Shown here piece by piece: positions 36,345 to 44,533 of a stretch of DNA of 64,000 nt. Position 1 is the first letter of the stretch, and the number at the start of each line of letters is the position of its first letter. The position numbers were made by a program, and so were the translations under genes. Under the pieces are notes generated by a model. That model was not told the origin of the DNA, did not search any database, and worked only from the letters and a program-made list of their open reading frames with translations. Source of the stretch: Bacteriovoracaceae bacterium (lineage in GTDB: Bacteria; Bdellovibrionota; Bacteriovoracia; Bacteriovoracales; Bacteriovoracaceae); assembly GCA_023701435.1 (NCBI GenBank), contig JAMPXB010000014.1, positions 1 to 64,000 of the forward strand, read 5' to 3'.

Positions 36345-36387
36345 AAGGGACGAGATGAATAAAATTAATCACATCATCTCGTCCCTT
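36345..36387 (+). terminator. ppdK terminator-like hairpin covering the next gene's start codon
   Basis: AAGGGACGAGATGA (36345-36358) pairs perfectly over 14 bases with TCATCTCGTCCCTT (36374-36387), followed by TTA after a short T run. The 5' arm contains the Shine-Dalgarno-like AAGGGA and the ATG at 36355. The structure looks like a terminator for glyS-ppdK but would also hide the start of the downstream gene. Confidence 0.65.
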
Positions 36388-37266
36388 TTACCTCATGGGC
36401 CCATGGATGCTATTGGGGTAGGGGTCATAGATTTTAAGAAGAAAAGCTATGAAGCCGTTGAGGCCAATAATTTTGAAATGGCGGTGAAATTTAAAACTGA
36501 GCCAACCCTTTATTTTGATCTCGCCTCGCTCACCAAGCCACTCACGAATTCTCTGTCTTATTTTTTAAAACCGGATGCTTTTGACCAGGGGATGTTACTG
36601 TGTCTCAATCACCGGGGTGGACTGCCCTCGTGGGGACTCCTTCCTGAAGAGGGATGGCAGGAACAAATTCTCAGTTATCCCATTAAAGAATCGGAAACCC
36701 TTTACTCTGATTTTTCTGCTTTAAGGGTGATGCTGGAGCTGGCCCGGAAAGGTGTTGATGAGAAAAAAATCTGTCAGGAAGTCTGGGATAAAGAAACTCT
36801 TTATTGGACAGACCTGCCGAGCTGGTTTCCCACCCTGCAGTTAGGTCACAAAAATGGTCTTCCTAATTATGGTGAGGTCCATGATCCTAATGCCTGGACC
36901 ATTGGACATTTTTGTAGTCACGCAGGCCTCTTTTCCACCACCGACGGTCTGTGCCGGACGCTTCTCAATTATCAGGCACGCACCGATTTTATCTCACAGG
37001 TCAAAACAGACCTGAAGAAACACAGTCATCGCTTTGCTTACGGTTGGGACCGAGTCGTTGATCCTCAAAACACCCTCGCCGGAAAAGGCTGCGGACACCA
37101 TACTTTTGGTCACCTGGGTTTTACCGGAACTTCTATTTGGATTGATCCCGATAAGATGATCGGACATGTGATCCTAACTAACTCTGCGAAATTTCACTGG
37201 CATGATAAGGCGAACTTAAATGACCTCCGTCGAACATTGGGTGAGATTATCTGGTCCCTCTATTAG
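36355..37266 (+). CDS. Serine beta-lactamase-fold hydrolase
   Basis: The 303-aa protein belongs to the class C beta-lactamase/penicillin-binding-like family. The active-site triplets are recognisable: SLTK (Ser-x-x-Lys) near residue 60, YSD near residue 121 in place of YxN, and FTGTS near residue 260 in place of KTG. There is no signal peptide, so it is probably cytoplasmic and more likely an esterase or peptidase than a lactamase. The 36355 ATG lies inside a 14-bp stem; an in-frame ATG at 36403 (MDAIGVGVIDF) is an alternative that would still keep the whole fold. Close to ppdK but divided from it by the hairpin. Confidence 0.8.
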   Translation: MNKINHIISSLLPHGPMDAIGVGVIDFKKKSYEAVEANNFEMAVKFKTEPTLYFDLASLTKPLTNSLSYFLKPDAFDQGMLLCLNHRGGLPSWGLLPEEGWQEQILSYPIKESETLYSDFSALRVMLELARKGVDEKKICQEVWDKETLYWTDLPSWFPTLQLGHKNGLPNYGEVHDPNAWTIGHFCSHAGLFSTTDGLCRTLLNYQARTDFISQVKTDLKKHSHRFAYGWDRVVDPQNTLAGKGCGHHTFGHLGFTGTSIWIDPDKMIGHVILTNSAKFHWHDKANLNDLRRTLGEIIWSLY

Positions 37267-37322
37267 TAAAGTAATTTAGTCAAAAAGCCGATAAATCTAG
37301 GGCCACTTAAGAGGTTCTAGCA

Positions 37323-39602
37323 TTGAAGGTTTCCAAGCTTCTTATTATATTTTTTCTCACCACTTGTTTTGTCTACGCCAAAGATGAACAGCTCCTACGT
37401 GCCGTTAAGTTTGTTAACAAATCGTTAGATAAAATTCCCCAGGGTCTCAGTGAGTCTTGTCCTCCACAAAAGCAAGAGCGCGCTTGCCCTAAGGTCCTAA
37501 AGAGAAGTTTTGAAGATATTTATCGGCAGGGTACTGCTGGAACCATCAATACCATTGTCTCGGATGGCAGCTTAAAAAATCCCCGAACTGTTTGTTCCAC
37601 TAGTGCGGAGACGGCGAATAAAGTTTCTTTGAGTGGGCTCAACGAACAATTGAATTCTAATTTTAAGGAACAACCACAGTTGTTTGAATACACCCAGGCC
37701 TGTGCTGCCGGAAGATTGCAGAAGGCCGATGCAAAACTCGCTCAGGTCTATATGGCCTATGACTTTAATTATAAAAGTGAGGCCATAAAAAATGCCATGA
37801 ATGATCTCCTGGACTCACAAGCGCAAATTCAACTATTGATGCCAGCTTCAAGACCCAATTGTTATGAGATTCAAATGGTCAATGTGAAAAATCGCTGCTT
37901 GGAGCTCAATCAATGCAAGCCTTCAGCGAGCGCCAAACACTACATGGACATTAAAACAGAAGAAGTGTCATTGGCGCTGAATGGAATTAATAAGCTTAAT
38001 CAGGCATATCAAAAACTAATGAACGGCACGGGAAGGCTCAGTTCCGCAAATCGCCAGAAAGCAAATTTAATCAAAGAAGACATTGAGCGAATTAAAGACA
38101 TGAATCCGCTTCTAAGAGGGGAGAAGTTTAAAAGACTTCTCAACGTGAAATCCTCCCCCCAGGAAATACAAGCTGCGATCAAAGGGCAGCTGAATATCTC
38201 TCAGAACGAAATTCATAAAAAACTTAAAGAGTTCAATGGAGCTTATCAATGCCTGATCGGTTCCAGACAGCAATGTGATGATTTTGATAAAGTGATCAGT
38301 CAGTCAAAATATCGGGTGAATGGAGATCTCTATCTTAAGCAGAAGGACCTCTCTTATGCCTCGACCTTTCATCAGTGTACAGAAAACATTAAAGAGGCGA
38401 GAAATAGTGCAGACGTTATTCTAAACGATGCTGGGATTAACCTCGCTTTAACTTTAACTCCTTATGCTATCGTTAACGGAGTTAAACTCGCTGCCACTAT
38501 GGCACGAACTGCAAGTATTACCTCAAAAGTCACCCGCACCGAGAATCTCACTGCCAAAGCGGGACTTGCCGCCAACATGGGTTATGGCGGTTATCATAAC
38601 ATCAATGAATTTAACCAATGTCAGAGTGAGATCAAATTATTCCAAAAATTAGGGGCCAGCCAAAAGCGGTTGTCCTGCAACAGTATGGACCGCATTCTAG
38701 TCAATAATAGTAACAACTCCCGCTGTATCACTCAGGCGCTGATCTCTGCGGCCCTAATGACTCCCATGGCAGCAGAGAGTCTGCGGCTAGCGAGGCACTT
38801 ACCCAAGGTAGTATTACCTCAAGCGCAGATAAATGCTTTAACCTCAAAGATTCGCTCTGGAGCAAGCCTTACCAAAGCAGAAGAGCTTTTACTTCTGGCC
38901 AAGCTGAAAGAAAAAAATCCCCTCGAGAAACTCATGGTGAGGGGTCTTTCTGCAAATGACAAAAAATTTGCCAGCACAACTCTGGATAAGCTTTATCTGC
39001 AGCAGGATGTTTCTCCGGAAGATCTACTTAAACTTTCTAAACTCATTAAACAAAGAAACCCGCCGCTGCTCATTGTGACCAGACAGGATAATGTGGATGA
39101 CATTATGAAATCTGGAAAAATTTGGGGCAGTACTGAAGGCAGTGTTTATGCGGCCGCCAAACCAGCGGAAACGAAATGGGACAAACTCAAGACTGGTGTC
39201 CACGGTGACAAAGAAGGGACATTTATTTTTACTCCTGAAGCCGCAGGTCTTTTTAAGCCTCATGAAATAACCGGTCTCTACAGCGCCATAAAAAGGGCTG
39301 CTGGCCAATACAAGGGACCCTTTGGAGACATCGTTATTGAGGAGGCCAAGAAAACCATGGTTAATGGTCGACCTCACATCATTGTGACCAAGGCCCGCAG
39401 AGCAGGTGCCCCGGGTGAAACACTTCATGCTGGGCAGAAAACCAGTAAAGCAGCAGCCAGGTTAACAGGAAGAAGAGTCGGCCTAGATCCCTTGTTTACC
39501 GGGACTGGCGTCATTGTCTCTATTCAGGCCGCCAGTACTTTTACCGGGGTCTCGGTCAATGATATCCTATTGGAATTATTCCAAAAGAAATCAGAACCGT
39601 AA
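37323..39602 (+). CDS. Large secreted protein with a possible C-terminal toxin-like domain
   Basis: The gene starts with TTG at 37323, with GAGG about eight bases upstream, and opens with a signal peptide (KLLIIFFLTTCFVYAK). Residues 25-480 are mostly helical and contain about 15 scattered cysteines (SCPPQKQERACP, CLELNQC, CLIGSRQQC), as in a disulfide-braced exported protein. A hydrophobic stretch lies near residues 375-400. The last ~180 residues differ: VTRQDNVDDIMKSGKIWGSTEGSVYAA and the later GLYSAIKRAAGQYKGPFGDIVI recall toxins of the ADP-ribosyltransferase/HYD1 group, where a ...SG.I..S..G.VY pattern forms the active site. I cannot confirm this, and key residues are not certain. It may be an effector or predation-related secreted protein. 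Confidence 0.65.
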   Translation: MKVSKLLIIFFLTTCFVYAKDEQLLRAVKFVNKSLDKIPQGLSESCPPQKQERACPKVLKRSFEDIYRQGTAGTINTIVSDGSLKNPRTVCSTSAETANKVSLSGLNEQLNSNFKEQPQLFEYTQACAAGRLQKADAKLAQVYMAYDFNYKSEAIKNAMNDLLDSQAQIQLLMPASRPNCYEIQMVNVKNRCLELNQCKPSASAKHYMDIKTEEVSLALNGINKLNQAYQKLMNGTGRLSSANRQKANLIKEDIERIKDMNPLLRGEKFKRLLNVKSSPQEIQAAIKGQLNISQNEIHKKLKEFNGAYQCLIGSRQQCDDFDKVISQSKYRVNGDLYLKQKDLSYASTFHQCTENIKEARNSADVILNDAGINLALTLTPYAIVNGVKLAATMARTASITSKVTRTENLTAKAGLAANMGYGGYHNINEFNQCQSEIKLFQKLGASQKRLSCNSMDRILVNNSNNSRCITQALISAALMTPMAAESLRLARHLPKVVLPQAQINALTSKIRSGASLTKAEELLLLAKLKEKNPLEKLMVRGLSANDKKFASTTLDKLYLQQDVSPEDLLKLSKLIKQRNPPLLIVTRQDNVDDIMKSGKIWGSTEGSVYAAAKPAETKWDKLKTGVHGDKEGTFIFTPEAAGLFKPHEITGLYSAIKRAAGQYKGPFGDIVIEEAKKTMVNGRPHIIVTKARRAGAPGETLHAGQKTSKAAARLTGRRVGLDPLFTGTGVIVSIQAASTFTGVSVNDILLELFQKKSEP

Positions 39603-39636
39603 GAATCTTAAGATTTGGTATTGATACACCTACATC

Positions 39637-39654
39637 GGTTTGATATATCAAACC
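39637..39654. promoter_or_regulatory. 18-bp perfect palindrome abutting a start codon
   Basis: GGTTTGATATATCAAACC is a perfect palindrome ending one base before the ATG at 39655. It contains GTTTGA-N4-TCAAAC, the same motif found at 8565-8580. No Shine-Dalgarno is left between it and the ATG, so binding here could block initiation as well as transcription. Confidence 0.55.
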
Positions 39655-40740
39655 ATGAAGAAAATCATCCATCAGCTCCATCTTTGGCTCGGTTTGGCCA
39701 GTTCCCTTATTCTCTTCCTCATTTGTCTCAGTGGAAGCGTATTAACGTTTCAGCATGAATTTGAAGAGCTACTAGACCCTGAGATCTATCACATTAGCAC
39801 GTCACCTTCCCGCCAACTCTTGCCGGTGGATGATCTCATTCAGAAATTGGAAAATCACTCTCAAGGAAAAGTGGCGAGTTTTGTGATTCCTAAAGAGAGC
39901 ACTCGTTCCTATCAGTTCAATGTCAAAATGCGTCCCGAAGATCGTCGCGGTAAAGCAGTTTATGTAAATCCCTATACCGGAGATGTGTTAAATAATTCCG
40001 GAGAAAAAGGGGAAGGGTTTTTCTTCTTTTTTTTCCGACTTCATCGCTGGCTACTATTGGACACTGAAATCGGTAGACCCATTGTGGGAATTGCTACAAT
40101 AATTTTCAGTTTTCTTTTGATGAGTGGTCTGTATTTATGGTGGCCTAAAAGCCGCACTCATTTGAAGAACTCATTAAAAATAAAATTCACCGGAAACTGG
40201 AAGCGCATAAACTATGATCTTCATAATTCTTTGGGCTTTTACGCTATTGGTTTTTTACTGATCATGTCGCTGACTGGTTTGTTTTGGTCATTTGAGTGGT
40301 ATCGAAATCTTGGCTCCATAATTCTCCGGACAAATGTTTTCGATCGAGGTGGGGCTCCCGCTGAGGTTGTAACTGCCACAGCTAAACTTCCTCTGTATCA
40401 GCTGCTGGGAAATTTCTCCGTTACCGGAAAAAAAATGGTCATGCTTCCCCCGCGGGAAAACCTCGCCGTGACAGTGCTGGTAGTAAACGAGGGGCTATTC
40501 ACTGTAAATTCCACTGACAAATATGAAATAGATCCATATTCAGGAAAAGTTCTGAAGCATGATAAATTTTCAGATAAAACTTTTGGTCAAAAAATTGCCT
40601 CACTTATAAAGCCCCTCCATACCGGAGAGTTCATGGGAACTCTCTCAAAAATTATTTATTTTATTTCATGCCTGATTGGAACCTCGCTTCCGATTACCGG
40701 TTTTTTTATCTGGTTTAACAAGAGAAGAAAAAATGTTTAG
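39655..40740 (+). CDS. PepSY-associated transmembrane protein
   Basis: The ORF track starts at a TTG inside the palindrome, but the ATG at 39655 gives the usual N-terminus MKKIIHQLHLWLGLASSLILFL. It is a 361-aa inner-membrane protein of the PepSY_TM (PiuB/FoxB-like) family with four membrane segments and histidines inside or at their ends (FFRLHRWLLL, INYDLHNSLGFYAIG, LHTGEFMG). Such proteins often reduce ferric siderophores or haem after uptake. The stop overlaps the TonB-receptor start by 8 bp, so the two form an operon, likely under the palindrome. No Shine-Dalgarno is visible. Confidence 0.85.
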   Translation: MKKIIHQLHLWLGLASSLILFLICLSGSVLTFQHEFEELLDPEIYHISTSPSRQLLPVDDLIQKLENHSQGKVASFVIPKESTRSYQFNVKMRPEDRRGKAVYVNPYTGDVLNNSGEKGEGFFFFFFRLHRWLLLDTEIGRPIVGIATIIFSFLLMSGLYLWWPKSRTHLKNSLKIKFTGNWKRINYDLHNSLGFYAIGFLLIMSLTGLFWSFEWYRNLGSIILRTNVFDRGGAPAEVVTATAKLPLYQLLGNFSVTGKKMVMLPPRENLAVTVLVVNEGLFTVNSTDKYEIDPYSGKVLKHDKFSDKTFGQKIASLIKPLHTGEFMGTLSKIIYFISCLIGTSLPITGFFIWFNKRRKNV

Positions 40741-42607
40741 AACAAAAATTATCATAACTTCCTTCATTTTCTCATCGGTTGTGACTGGTTACGCTGAAGA
40801 CGCGTTAGATGTAATTGAAGTTGAAAATTTAACTGAGAGAATTGAAGATCAGGTCATTACCCAGGAGGATCTGCGCAAAATATCACCCACTGATATGCGA
40901 GGACTCTTTGAAAAGGCCCAGTCCTTGTCAGTCGGTGGAGGAGCTGCTACCAGTCAGAAACTTTACCTCCGAGGAATCGAGGATATTAATCTTAATGTTC
41001 AGGTCGATGGCGCCCGCCAGGGTGGATATCTTTTTCATCATCAGGGAAATCTTTTCATCGAGCCTGAATTAGTTAAATCAATAGAAGTCCGCCCTGGTAT
41101 CGCCCGCGCCGATGATGGATTCGGGATTATGGGAGGCAGCGTTCTGGTTAAAACCAAAAATGCATTTGATTTTGCTTCTCCTGATCATCGTCACGGAGGA
41201 ATAGTTAAGGGAACATATTACTCCAATGAAAGATATCTCCGTCCTACCCTGGGCCTCTTTAGTATCCCCACCGATAAACTGGGTGTATTGGCACTGGGAA
41301 CTTATAAAGATGGCAATAGTTATGTGAACGGTGAGGGAGATACCGTGAGAGGAACCGCCGACCATCAGTTGTCAGGCCTATTGAAAGTGAGCGGCAGAGG
41401 AGATCGTTTTTCCTATGATCTGGGTCATGAACGTTTTGAAGATGAAGGCATTCGCGCCCCACGACAGAATTTCGGACACTCTGACTCTGATGTCGCCGCC
41501 AGACAGGAGTCCCGTAGAGATACTTTGACCTTCAATGGAATCTATTCAGTCGATCCTCATTTTGTTAATTTAGAAACAAACCTCTATCATACTCATTCTA
41601 AATTACGACGGGAAAGAGTTGATCTTTCCGATTCCCGTTCCCATGCTACCTCCATTGGAGGAAATCTTTCCAATACCATTGAGCTCAAAAACAATCGCAC
41701 TAAGATAGGGGCCGATTATATCCGGAGTGCTACCAATGCCGCCCAAGGCAAGGAGAAAGAAAGAAACACCGGGCTCTTTCTTCAGAACCGGTTAAAGTTA
41801 CTGGAGAAAATGAATATTGATTTTGGAACACGTTTTGATGAACATCTCTTTACGACTGCCTCGGACAAGACTTTTTCCAATAGCGCCTTCTCACCAAATA
41901 TAAGAGGTGAGTACTGTTTCCTTGGTGCTTGTTTGTTTACGGGATACTCCGAATCTTTCCGGGGTATCAAGCCAGGAGAAGCTGTTCTCATTACCGATGC
42001 TATTATTTACCCTGATGACTTAAGGCCCGAAACAAGCATTGCCAGAGAGGTGGGAGCTTTCGTGGTAAAAAATAAACACCAAGGGAAACTGGTATTCTTC
42101 CAGACCGATATCAGAGACTTTATAGTTCATAATCGTCCTGCCAATACCCGTGATAACAACGGACTCTTAAGCACTGATGGCTATGAGGCATCTTACTCCT
42201 ATACCGATCCCTCTATTGTGAGCGGACGCTTAACTTATACTCAAGTGAATCCTACTTATCAGGGAACTGAAATATTAAATCAGAATATGGGGATGGGAAC
42301 TTCCCTAGGGAACAATTGGGTTCTCTCGCTCAACCGGCAATGGGAAAAATACCGTCTGGGGTATGGGGCAAGTTTTAAATATGTGGAGAGCGTAAATACT
42401 TCCACCATCGATAAGCCCGGATATCAAACTTACGATTTGTGGTTTGATTGGTCTCCCGGCATAGAGCAGGATTTAAAACTTTCGCTTTATATCAGCAATC
42501 TTTTCAATAAGACCTATGTCGATCATGCAACCTTTGTGTCAACTGGTCGCGAGCCTTTGTGGGCACCAGGAAGAGACGTCAGAGTAACAGCTTCTTATGC
42601 ATTTTAG
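40733..42607 (+). CDS. TonB-dependent outer-membrane receptor
   Basis: The track start at 40676 is inside the preceding gene; ATG at 40733 gives the signal peptide FRTKIIITSFIFSSVVTGYA. After it comes a possible TonB box (DVIEV) and a plug domain with LYLRGIEDINLNVQVDGARQGG and IEVRPGIARADDGFGIMGGSV, then a barrel of about 490 residues ending in TASYAF. The plug motif, with HH in GYLFHHQGNLFIEP, is closest to haem/siderophore receptors, so iron uptake is likely; the ligand is not proven. It overlaps the PepSY-TM gene by 8 bp. Confidence 0.9.
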   Translation: MFRTKIIITSFIFSSVVTGYAEDALDVIEVENLTERIEDQVITQEDLRKISPTDMRGLFEKAQSLSVGGGAATSQKLYLRGIEDINLNVQVDGARQGGYLFHHQGNLFIEPELVKSIEVRPGIARADDGFGIMGGSVLVKTKNAFDFASPDHRHGGIVKGTYYSNERYLRPTLGLFSIPTDKLGVLALGTYKDGNSYVNGEGDTVRGTADHQLSGLLKVSGRGDRFSYDLGHERFEDEGIRAPRQNFGHSDSDVAARQESRRDTLTFNGIYSVDPHFVNLETNLYHTHSKLRRERVDLSDSRSHATSIGGNLSNTIELKNNRTKIGADYIRSATNAAQGKEKERNTGLFLQNRLKLLEKMNIDFGTRFDEHLFTTASDKTFSNSAFSPNIRGEYCFLGACLFTGYSESFRGIKPGEAVLITDAIIYPDDLRPETSIAREVGAFVVKNKHQGKLVFFQTDIRDFIVHNRPANTRDNNGLLSTDGYEASYSYTDPSIVSGRLTYTQVNPTYQGTEILNQNMGMGTSLGNNWVLSLNRQWEKYRLGYGASFKYVESVNTSTIDKPGYQTYDLWFDWSPGIEQDLKLSLYISNLFNKTYVDHATFVSTGREPLWAPGRDVRVTASYAF

Positions 42608-42683
42608 GCCATGATTAAGGACATTGCGTTTTAAACATGTAAAATAGAATTATGTTGAATCTAAATCTTTCAAGGAAGAGATA

Positions 42684-43661
42684 ATGCTTTCTATTCTTTT
42701 AGCTTTTTTGATGAGTTTTGCTTTTGCTGCCTTCAAACCCCTTGATGCAGAATTAAAAAAATACCCTTATCCCTTTCCGGTAGATTTTTACGAAGTAAAA
42801 GTTAAAGACCACAAATACCAGATGGCCTTTATGGATGTTCGTCCCACAGGTGAAATTAAAGGTAACATTGTCCTGCTTCATGGAAAAAACTTTTCCGGAA
42901 ACTACTGGGAAAAGACCATTAAAGATCTTAATAAGGAAGGCTATCGTGTCCTGGTACCAGATCAGATAGGCTTTGGTAAATCCAGCAAACCGGAGTCCTT
43001 TCCTTATACTTTTCATTTGCTGGCAACCCTTACCCGCAATCTCGCTTTACAGCAAAAAATGACCAGTTATACCGTCATTGGTCACTCGATGGGTGGCATG
43101 CTGGCGACACGTCTGGCGTTAATGTTTCCGGAAGAAGTACAAAAACTAATTTTGGTTAACCCGATTGGCCTGGAAGATTGGAAGACCATGGTGCCTTATC
43201 AAACAGTGACAGATGCTTATCAAGCGGAGTTAAAAAATAACGAAGAAAAAATCAGAAACTATCAGAAGGCGAGTTATTTTGATGGCAAATGGAAAACGGA
43301 ATACGAGAAAGGGATTGAAATTCTGGTGGGCTGGACCAAACATAAGAGTTATCCCCGCATTGCATGGAATGCTGCCCTAACTTCAGACATGGTTTTCACT
43401 CAACCAGTACTCTATGAATTCAAAAACCTCAAAATGCCTACCTTGCTTCTTTTGGGCACCAGAGACAGAACGGCCATCGGCAAGGACCGCGCCACTCCTG
43501 AGTTGAAGGAGAAAATGGGCCGCTATGACCTGTTGGGCAAAGAAGTGATTAAGAGCATTCCAAAAGGGACCTTGGTGGAACTTCCGGGAATTGGTCATAT
43601 GCCACAAGTCGAAAACTATGACCTATACTGGCAGAAATTACAGGGCTTCCTGAAAAAGTAA
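42684..43661 (+). CDS. Secreted alpha/beta hydrolase
   Basis: The 325-aa precursor begins with a signal peptide (LSILLAFLMSFAFAAF). The alpha/beta-hydrolase core shows the oxyanion loop VLLHGKNF, the nucleophile elbow GHSMGG near residue 134, an acidic residue in LGTRDRTAIG and the catalytic histidine in GIGHMPQVEN. The substrate is unknown; these exported hydrolases usually act on esters of lipids or small acids. AAGGAAG lies just before the ATG. It lies downstream of the TonB operon but on its own short leader. Confidence 0.88.
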   Translation: MLSILLAFLMSFAFAAFKPLDAELKKYPYPFPVDFYEVKVKDHKYQMAFMDVRPTGEIKGNIVLLHGKNFSGNYWEKTIKDLNKEGYRVLVPDQIGFGKSSKPESFPYTFHLLATLTRNLALQQKMTSYTVIGHSMGGMLATRLALMFPEEVQKLILVNPIGLEDWKTMVPYQTVTDAYQAELKNNEEKIRNYQKASYFDGKWKTEYEKGIEILVGWTKHKSYPRIAWNAALTSDMVFTQPVLYEFKNLKMPTLLLLGTRDRTAIGKDRATPELKEKMGRYDLLGKEVIKSIPKGTLVELPGIGHMPQVENYDLYWQKLQGFLKK

Positions 43662-43680
43662 GAAATTGAAAGTTACGTAT

Positions 43681-43710
43681 ATGGCAGGAATTGGCTTTAA
43701 TTCCTGTCAT
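43681..43710 (+). promoter_or_regulatory. 12-bp hairpin running into a start codon
   Basis: ATGGCAGGAATT (43681-43692) pairs with AATTCCTGTCAT (43699-43710), with one G-U pair, around GGCTTT. The 3' arm ends with the first two bases of the ATG at 43709, and the AGGA in the 5' arm is too far away to serve as its ribosome-binding site. No T tract follows. Confidence 0.45.
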
Positions 43711-44470
43711 GAAAAATCTACTTTTCGTCTTCCTTGTTTTCTTCTCCCTTAGCTCAGAAGCCTCCATCTCCATACTAAGTGATCTTGATGACACCATCAA
43801 AATCACTCAGTCAAATGGGAGCGCTTACGACTATGTAGGGGAGGACGTATTTAGCGCCATACCGGACTTCTTTGATGCCGCAGAAGAATACTCAAATGAG
43901 ATGCACGTGCTCTCCGCCTCGCCCACCTTCATGAAAAATCACATTATTCACGTCCTAAAAAAACATCAGATTAATTTCAAGAGCCTAACTTTAAGACCCA
44001 GCCTTTTTGAGAACAAGTTTAACTATAAAGTACGGGAGATTAAGAGAATCCTGGAAAGCAGTTCTGATGACTTCATTCTGATCGGGGATGACCTTGGGGA
44101 GGATCCGGAAGTCTATATGGAAATTGCTCGACTTTATCCCAACCGCGTACTGGATATCTATATCCACGTGGTAAATGGCAGACCCTTAAAGAAGAAAAAT
44201 TCCCTCACTACCTTCTATACCAGCTTTGATCTTTTTCTTAGAGAGTATCTTGCTGGCCGAATGGGTTACAGTTGGGTCAAGACTGCCTTGGATAAGCTGA
44301 TGAAAGAAGTTGAAACCACCTTGATTTTTCCTCTCAAGGCCAAATGTCCAACCACTTATCATCCTTGGCAGTGGCAATATGAAACTGAGTTCGCCAGCGG
44401 CGCCCGGGCGCTGGTTCAAAAACTCAATGCCGTCTGCAGAGTAAGACAGTCAGTTAATATTCTCCCTTAA
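43709..44470 (+). CDS. Secreted App1-type (DUF2183) phosphatase
   Basis: The ATG at 43709 gives a clean signal peptide (NLLFVFLVFFSLSSEAS); the TTG at 43691 in the track lies within the hairpin. The 253-aa protein has the HAD-like App1 catalytic motif SDLDDTIKIT near residue 25, the pattern LSASPTFM and the acidic motif GDDLGEDPEVY near residue 131. Family members include the yeast phosphatidate phosphatase App1. Export suggests it removes phosphate from lipids or another substrate in the periplasm or outside the cell; the substrate is unknown. Confidence 0.85.
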   Translation: MKNLLFVFLVFFSLSSEASISILSDLDDTIKITQSNGSAYDYVGEDVFSAIPDFFDAAEEYSNEMHVLSASPTFMKNHIIHVLKKHQINFKSLTLRPSLFENKFNYKVREIKRILESSSDDFILIGDDLGEDPEVYMEIARLYPNRVLDIYIHVVNGRPLKKKNSLTTFYTSFDLFLREYLAGRMGYSWVKTALDKLMKEVETTLIFPLKAKCPTTYHPWQWQYETEFASGARALVQKLNAVCRVRQSVNILP

Positions 44471-44533
44471 GGGATCTTTATTCCTTGTGCCATTCTGCTA
44501 GAATACTAGCTTGAACCGGAACAAGGAAAATGA

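Noticed and set aside
40676-40732. TonB-receptor start as given in the ORF track
   Set aside because: It lies inside the PepSY-TM gene and puts 19 residues before a clean signal peptide at 40733.
44497-44510. GCTAG-AATA-CTAGC inverted repeat before mpl
   Set aside because: Only five bases per arm and no partner sites; can occur by chance.
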